Assembly (NCBI GenBank): GCA_028275005.1
Contig: JAQCNN010000122.1
Span: forward strand, 1 to 7,763
Reading direction: 5' to 3'
From: Salinirussus sp.
GTDB lineage: Archaea; Halobacteriota; Halobacteria; Halobacteriales; Haloarculaceae
DNA: 7,763 nucleotides
Shown here: piece by piece, positions 5,726 to 7,763 of the stretch
Layout of the letters: each line of letters opens with the position of its first letter
Position numbering within the stretch: the first letter of the stretch is position 1
Notes under the pieces: model-generated
What the model saw: only the letters and a program-made list of their open reading frames with translations
Told to the model about the DNA's origin: nothing
The model's database searches: none
Made by a program: the position numbers and the translations under genes

Positions 5726-6148
5726 ATGTACGACACCATCCTTCTCCCGACCGACGGCAGCGACGAGACGACCGACGCCGCAACCCACGCGTTCAGCCAC
5801 GCCGAGCGGTACGACGCCACGATACACGTCCTCTCGGTCGTCGAACTCTCTAGCGGCCTCGGAACCGCCGGCCGCGACCAGGCGGAACTCGACCGCCGGC
5901 AACGCGAGCGGGAGGCCACGGCCGAACAGCTCGTCGCGGAACACGCCTCGGAGGGTGTCGACGCGACCGTTGCCGTCGAGTTCGGGAGCCCCGCCCGGGC
6001 CATCACCGAGTACGCGACGGAAGTCCAGGCCGACCTCGCGGTCATGAGCACCCGTGCCCGGAGCGGAGCCGAGCGGGTCATCTTCGGCAGCGTCACCGAA
6101 CAGGTCATCCAGGCCGGCGATACCCCCGTCCTGGCCGTCCAGCGCTGA
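5726..6148 (+). CDS. Universal stress protein (UspA family)
   Basis: This is a 140-residue single-domain Usp, the usual length. It opens with the family's first strand and Asp, MYDTILLPTDGSD, which carries the nucleotide-contacting Asp. The middle has a charged helix, 'ELDRRQREREATAEQLV'. The C-terminal part is MSTRARSGAERVIFGSVTEQV and ends in DTPVLAVQR. In ATP-binding Usps this block reads G-x2-G-x9-G-S/T. Here the first two glycines are Ser108 and Ala111, while Gly121-Ser122 and the downstream 'SVTEQVI..GDTPVL' are kept. Weakened or altered nucleotide binding is possible, though such variation occurs in the family. Usps are cytosolic dimers that modulate stress responses or partner proteins. 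It lies 38 bases after the membrane-protein gene. A weak GAGTAACC (5697-5704) could be a promoter of its own, but read-through is more likely. Confidence 0.95.
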   Translation: MYDTILLPTDGSDETTDAATHAFSHAERYDATIHVLSVVELSSGLGTAGRDQAELDRRQREREATAEQLVAEHASEGVDATVAVEFGSPARAITEYATEVQADLAVMSTRARSGAERVIFGSVTEQVIQAGDTPVLAVQR

Positions 6149-6153
6149 TACGA

Positions 6154-6263
6154 CTCGGGACACCCCACAGGCCCGAGACGCCCGACTACCCGGAGCTGTA
6201 CGGCGGATTACACGACGACCGAGCGTTCCCACTCAGGGACGCAGGCGCCGTGCCGGGCGCCCG
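6154..6263. terminator. Hairpins in the UspA / small-protein convergent gap
   Basis: Between the UspA stop and the convergent small gene, CTCGGG (6154-6159) pairs with CCCGAG (6172-6177). Further on, GGCGCC (6244-6249) pairs with GGCGCC (6256-6261) around a 6-base loop, overlapping a CGGGCGCCCG palindrome (6254-6263). None is followed by a T-run. They may end transcripts from either side. No gene is apparent in 6149-6301. Confidence 0.3.
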
Positions 6264-6301
6264 CAGCGACTGCCGGTGCCCGGCCGAACGCGGTGTCCAG
6301 C

Positions 6302-6538
6302 CTACTCGTCGGTCTCCAGCAGCTCCTTTATCTCCTCGAGCTTGAAGTACGAGGCGAGCGCGAGGATGGTGACGGGCCAGAAGCCGACGAACTGGCCGCG
6401 CTGTTTGTCGCCACGCACGTAGTAGAAGTACAGTGCAAGCGCAACCGAACCGACTGATGCCAGTACGGCAGGGGTGAGCCCGTTGTCACTGATCTCTTCC
6501 GCGGTATCGATTGCCGTCTCGTCAGTTGTTTCGCTCAC
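6302..6538 (-). CDS. Small two-helix membrane protein (78 aa)
   Basis: The acidic N-terminal tail (residues 1-20, MSETTDETAIDTAEEISDNG) is followed by two hydrophobic segments at about 22-41 ('LTPAVLASVGSVALALYFYY') and 50-66, joined by a basic loop 'VRGDKQRGQ', and by an acidic amphipathic tail, KLEEIKELLETDE. The basic loop suggests both ends lie outside or in an acidic environment; no function is recognised. The frame extends to TTG at 6547, but GTG at 6538 is the better start: MSETTDET is a natural haloarchaeal N-terminus, and the TATA-like GATTTCC (minus, about 6561-6567) sits 26 bases upstream of it. The acidic bias and codon-like GC pattern make it credible as a gene. Confidence 0.8.
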   Translation of the reverse strand: MSETTDETAIDTAEEISDNGLTPAVLASVGSVALALYFYYVRGDKQRGQFVGFWPVTILALASYFKLEEIKELLETDE

Positions 6539-6560
6539 ACCCCCCAATAGGTCTGTGGAG

Positions 6561-6568
6561 GGAAATCG
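6561..6568 (-). promoter_or_regulatory. TATA-like element for the 78-residue protein
   Basis: On the minus strand this reads CGATTTCC, centred about 26 bases before GTG 6538. It predicts a leaderless transcript and favours that start over TTG 6547. Confidence 0.45.
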
Positions 6569-6652
6569 CTTCCCATACTGCTGTGGCAGTCGGCCCCGGC
6601 CGGCACTGCCACGCCCAACCCGGGGCTCCGGCTCTCGGGGACCCGACGACGG

Positions 6653-6781
6653 CTACTCGGACGACCCCGTATCCGCCCGCTCACTCCGCCTGACGGCGAG
6701 GAAGATGAGCACCGACACGACGATCATGAGGACGGCAAACGCCGCCTCGCTGCCTTCCTCATCCGCTTCAGTGGTGGTCAT
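6653..6781 (-). CDS. Single-helix membrane microprotein (42 aa)
   Basis: I found this by translating the minus strand from the ATG at 6779-6781 to the TAG at 6653-6655. The 42-residue product starts MTTTEADEEGSEAA, continues with one hydrophobic helix at about 13-30 (FAVLMIVVSVLIFLAV), and then a basic stop-transfer patch RRSER and an acidic tail ending TGSSE. The charge layout (acidic N-terminus outside, arginines just after the helix inside) is that of a real single-pass protein rather than a chance frame. A TATA-like tract about 32 bases upstream supports the start. It lies 114 bases upstream of the 78-residue gene on the same strand and is divergent from the 34-residue gene. No family recognised. 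Confidence 0.7.
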   Translation of the reverse strand: MTTTEADEEGSEAAFAVLMIVVSVLIFLAVRRSERADTGSSE

Positions 6782-6808
6782 ACGCTGTCAGCACGTACCC
6801 GTCCTGTA

Positions 6809-6818
6809 CACATATCAC
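6809..6818 (-). promoter_or_regulatory. TATA-like element for the 42-residue microprotein
   Basis: On the minus strand this reads GTGATATGT, the most AT-rich stretch in the divergent gap. Its centre is about 32 bases before the ATG at 6781, giving a predicted leader of 5-6 bases. Confidence 0.5.
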
Positions 6819-6903
6819 TTTGTTCGAGACCGTGGTCCGACGACGGCTGTGACACCGCCCGCCCCCGAAGTGCCGGCCCGGTGGGCCCCGAAGGGTGCCG
6901 AAC

Positions 6904-6909
6904 TATTTT
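6904..6909 (+). promoter_or_regulatory. TATA box for the 34-residue microprotein
   Basis: TATTTT (within AACTATTTTC) is centred about 28 bases before the ATG at 6935, so the transcript should start within a few bases of the start codon. Confidence 0.55.
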
Positions 6910-6916
6910 CACGTCT

Positions 6917-6933
6917 CGGGTACCCGGTACCGG
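6917..6933. repeat. Two overlapping KpnI-core palindromes between TATA box and start codon
   Basis: CGGGTACCCG (6917-6926) and CCGGTACCGG (6924-6933) are each perfect 10-base palindromes. Their GGTACC cores are repeated 7 bases apart, and the second ends one base before the ATG at 6935. They fill the space where the transcript would start, so they could be an operator. Confidence 0.5.
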
Positions 6934-6934
6934 T

Positions 6935-7039
6935 ATGGACGACATCGATCCGGATACCGCAATGCTCGCCGCCGGCGTCGTGATCAGCCTGGTCGCTGCC
7001 CTGGAGTTCTATCCGCTCATCGAGAAGGCACGAGAGTAG
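6935..7039 (+). CDS. Single-helix membrane microprotein (34 aa)
   Basis: This is a 34-residue frame from the ATG at 6935 to the TAG at 7037-7039. It starts MDDIDPDTAM, has a hydrophobic helix at about 8-24 (AMLAAGVVISLVAAL) and ends in a charged tail, EFYPLIEKARE. An acidic N-terminus, one helix and a basic/charged C-terminus are typical of haloarchaeal single-pass microproteins. A good TATA box sits about 28 bases upstream. It is divergent from the 42-residue gene across a 153-base gap. No function recognised; it could be a regulatory or accessory subunit of a membrane complex. Confidence 0.65.
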   Translation: MDDIDPDTAMLAAGVVISLVAALEFYPLIEKARE

Positions 7040-7123
7040 TTGCGCCACCGGCCGGCGATGGGGCGCTGACAGTCACAACTAGCCACAGCCGGTCGTGACG
7101 TGGTCTCGCTCGGGGCGTGAGAC

Positions 7124-7186
7124 GCCGGCCGCCGGCCGCCGACCGCGGGCCGCCGCCGTCGGCTACCGGCTACGGCCCCGGTAGCC
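7124..7186. repeat. 7-base tandem repeats and hairpin in the gap before the sulfatase gene's 3' end
   Basis: GCCGGCC is tandemly repeated at 7124-7130 and 7131-7137 (with a further GCC). CGGCTAC is tandemly repeated at 7160-7166 and 7167-7173. GGCTAC (7168-7173) then pairs with GTAGCC (7181-7186) around a 7-base loop; the first copy can pair instead through GGCTACC/GGTAGCC. The gap (7040-7228) lies between convergent genes and holds no evident gene. The hairpin may act as a terminator for one or both. Confidence 0.4.
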
Positions 7187-7228
7187 CGCCGGACACGCCC
7201 GAACGCCGTCCCGCTGTCTTTGGCCGGC

Positions 7229-7763
7229 TCAGAAGTACCCGAGCGCCTCGAGCCGGTCGCGTGCGTCGGCGTCGGCGGCGTCGTCCCCCGGGCGCCGTAC
7301 CTGCGCGTCGGTCACCGAGTCGAAGGCTCGGTCGACCCGGTGGCCGTCTGTTGCGGACACCCCACCCACCGCGCCGGCGTATGGCACGTGGACCGTCCCG
7401 GCAGCCCCGCCCCACGTGTAGCTCTTGTGGACGCCGGTCTCGGCGGCCTCGTAGACCGCGCGACTCGGCTTGAAAAACGGCGTGGCGTCGTCGACAGCCT
7501 CCGCGTACCGCTCCCGGAGGTCGCCGGTCACCGGCTGTTTCGAGGCCACCACCGTCTCCCGGGCGAAGCTGGTCCGCTCGCCGCGGCGGGCTGCGTCCAC
7601 CACCTCCCGGAAGCCGGTCAGCGCGGCCGGCGCCTCGACGGTTCGGCCCGTCCGCTGACCCGGGTGCTTCACGACGAGCGGAACGTGCAACAGACTCTCG
7701 CTCATCGGGACGATGTGCGCGACCGCCGGCGGCTCGCCGTCGAGCCGCCCGGGCTCGCCGAAC
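7229..7763 (-). CDS. Sulfatase-like (alkaline phosphatase superfamily) protein, C-terminal part
   Basis: The frame is open from the right edge of the window to the TGA at 7229-7231, giving 177 C-terminal residues; the N-terminal part with the nucleophile Cys/Ser lies outside. The Met at 7705 is internal, because FGEPGRLDGEPPAVAHIVP precedes it in frame without a stop. The run AHIVPMSESLLHVPLVVKHPG is the typical sulfatase block (usually '..GH...y.e.lhVPLivr.PG') that follows the DHGE metal-binding loop, and 'FGEPG' fits the end of that loop. A haloarchaeal-type tail follows, ending ARDRLEALGYF, like the common 'rLeaLGY' end of this family. Such proteins hydrolyse sulfate or phosphate esters, and haloarchaeal ones often lie near glycan genes; none is visible here. 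Catalytic class cannot be settled without the N-terminus. Confidence 0.88.
   Translation of the reverse strand, partial: FGEPGRLDGEPPAVAHIVPMSESLLHVPLVVKHPGQRTGRTVEAPAALTGFREVVDAARRGERTSFARETVVASKQPVTGDLRERYAEAVDDATPFFKPSRAVYEAAETGVHKSYTWGGAAGTVHVPYAGAVGGVSATDGHRVDRAFDSVTDAQVRRPGDDAADADARDRLEALGYF

Noticed and set aside
6539..6547. TTG start at 6547 for the 78-residue protein
   Set aside because: GTG 6538 gives a more natural N-terminus and lies 26 bases from a TATA-like tract.
7117..7473. Plus-strand Arg/Pro-rich frame over the sulfatase end
   Set aside because: It arises from GC-rich repeats and the antisense of the sulfatase gene; no credible protein features.
7229..7705. Complete 158-residue protein starting at Met 7705
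   Set aside because: The frame stays open to the window edge and the preceding residues match the sulfatase block, so this Met is internal.

Overview
The window looks like a piece of a haloarchaeal (class Halobacteria) chromosome. The base composition is GC-rich throughout, and the proteins are acidic, rich in D, E, A and V and poor in lysine. Several genes have an AT-rich TATA-like element about 26 bases before the start codon, which is the usual layout for leaderless haloarchaeal transcripts. The families seen here (YCF48/Asp-box propeller, UspA, saccharopine-dehydrogenase-like reductase, sulfatase) are common in haloarchaea. I cannot name a species. I see no tRNA, rRNA, CRISPR array, insertion sequence, transposase or integrase.

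Layout from left to right: (1) 1-606 is the 3' part of a plus-strand beta-propeller-like protein. (2) 827-2035 (minus) encodes a protein with a metzincin-type zinc site whose catalytic Glu is replaced by Leu, followed by a membrane domain. (3) A 256-base divergent intergenic region carries a GTATGTT/AACATAC dyad, an ATACTAGTAT palindrome, three helically phased AGCCGA repeats and a clear TATA box. (4) 2292-3374 (plus) encodes an OB-fold-like domain followed by a diverged PolB/RNase H-type exonuclease-like domain. (5) 3440-4711 (minus) encodes a saccharopine-dehydrogenase/enoyl-reductase-like Rossmann protein, convergent with the previous gene. (6) A 313-base regulatory gap (4712-5024) carries two dyads, one of them an 18-base perfect palindrome touching the next promoter. 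(7) 5025-5687 and 5726-6148 (plus) encode a six-helix membrane protein and a universal stress protein, probably co-transcribed. (8) 6302-7039 holds three very small membrane proteins of 78, 42 and 34 residues. The two smallest are divergent and rest on translations I made by hand. (9) 7229-7763 (minus) is the C-terminal part of a sulfatase-like gene that runs off the right edge.

No single pathway ties the window together. The part most worth following is the divergent pair at 827-3374. Both proteins keep recognisable family folds but appear to lack key catalytic residues (metzincin Glu to Leu; exonuclease motif I acidic residues absent), and they face each other across an intergenic region rich in operator-like dyads. 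That pairing is an inference to be tested by conserved neighbourhood. The membrane protein plus UspA pair and the microprotein cluster are secondary points of interest.
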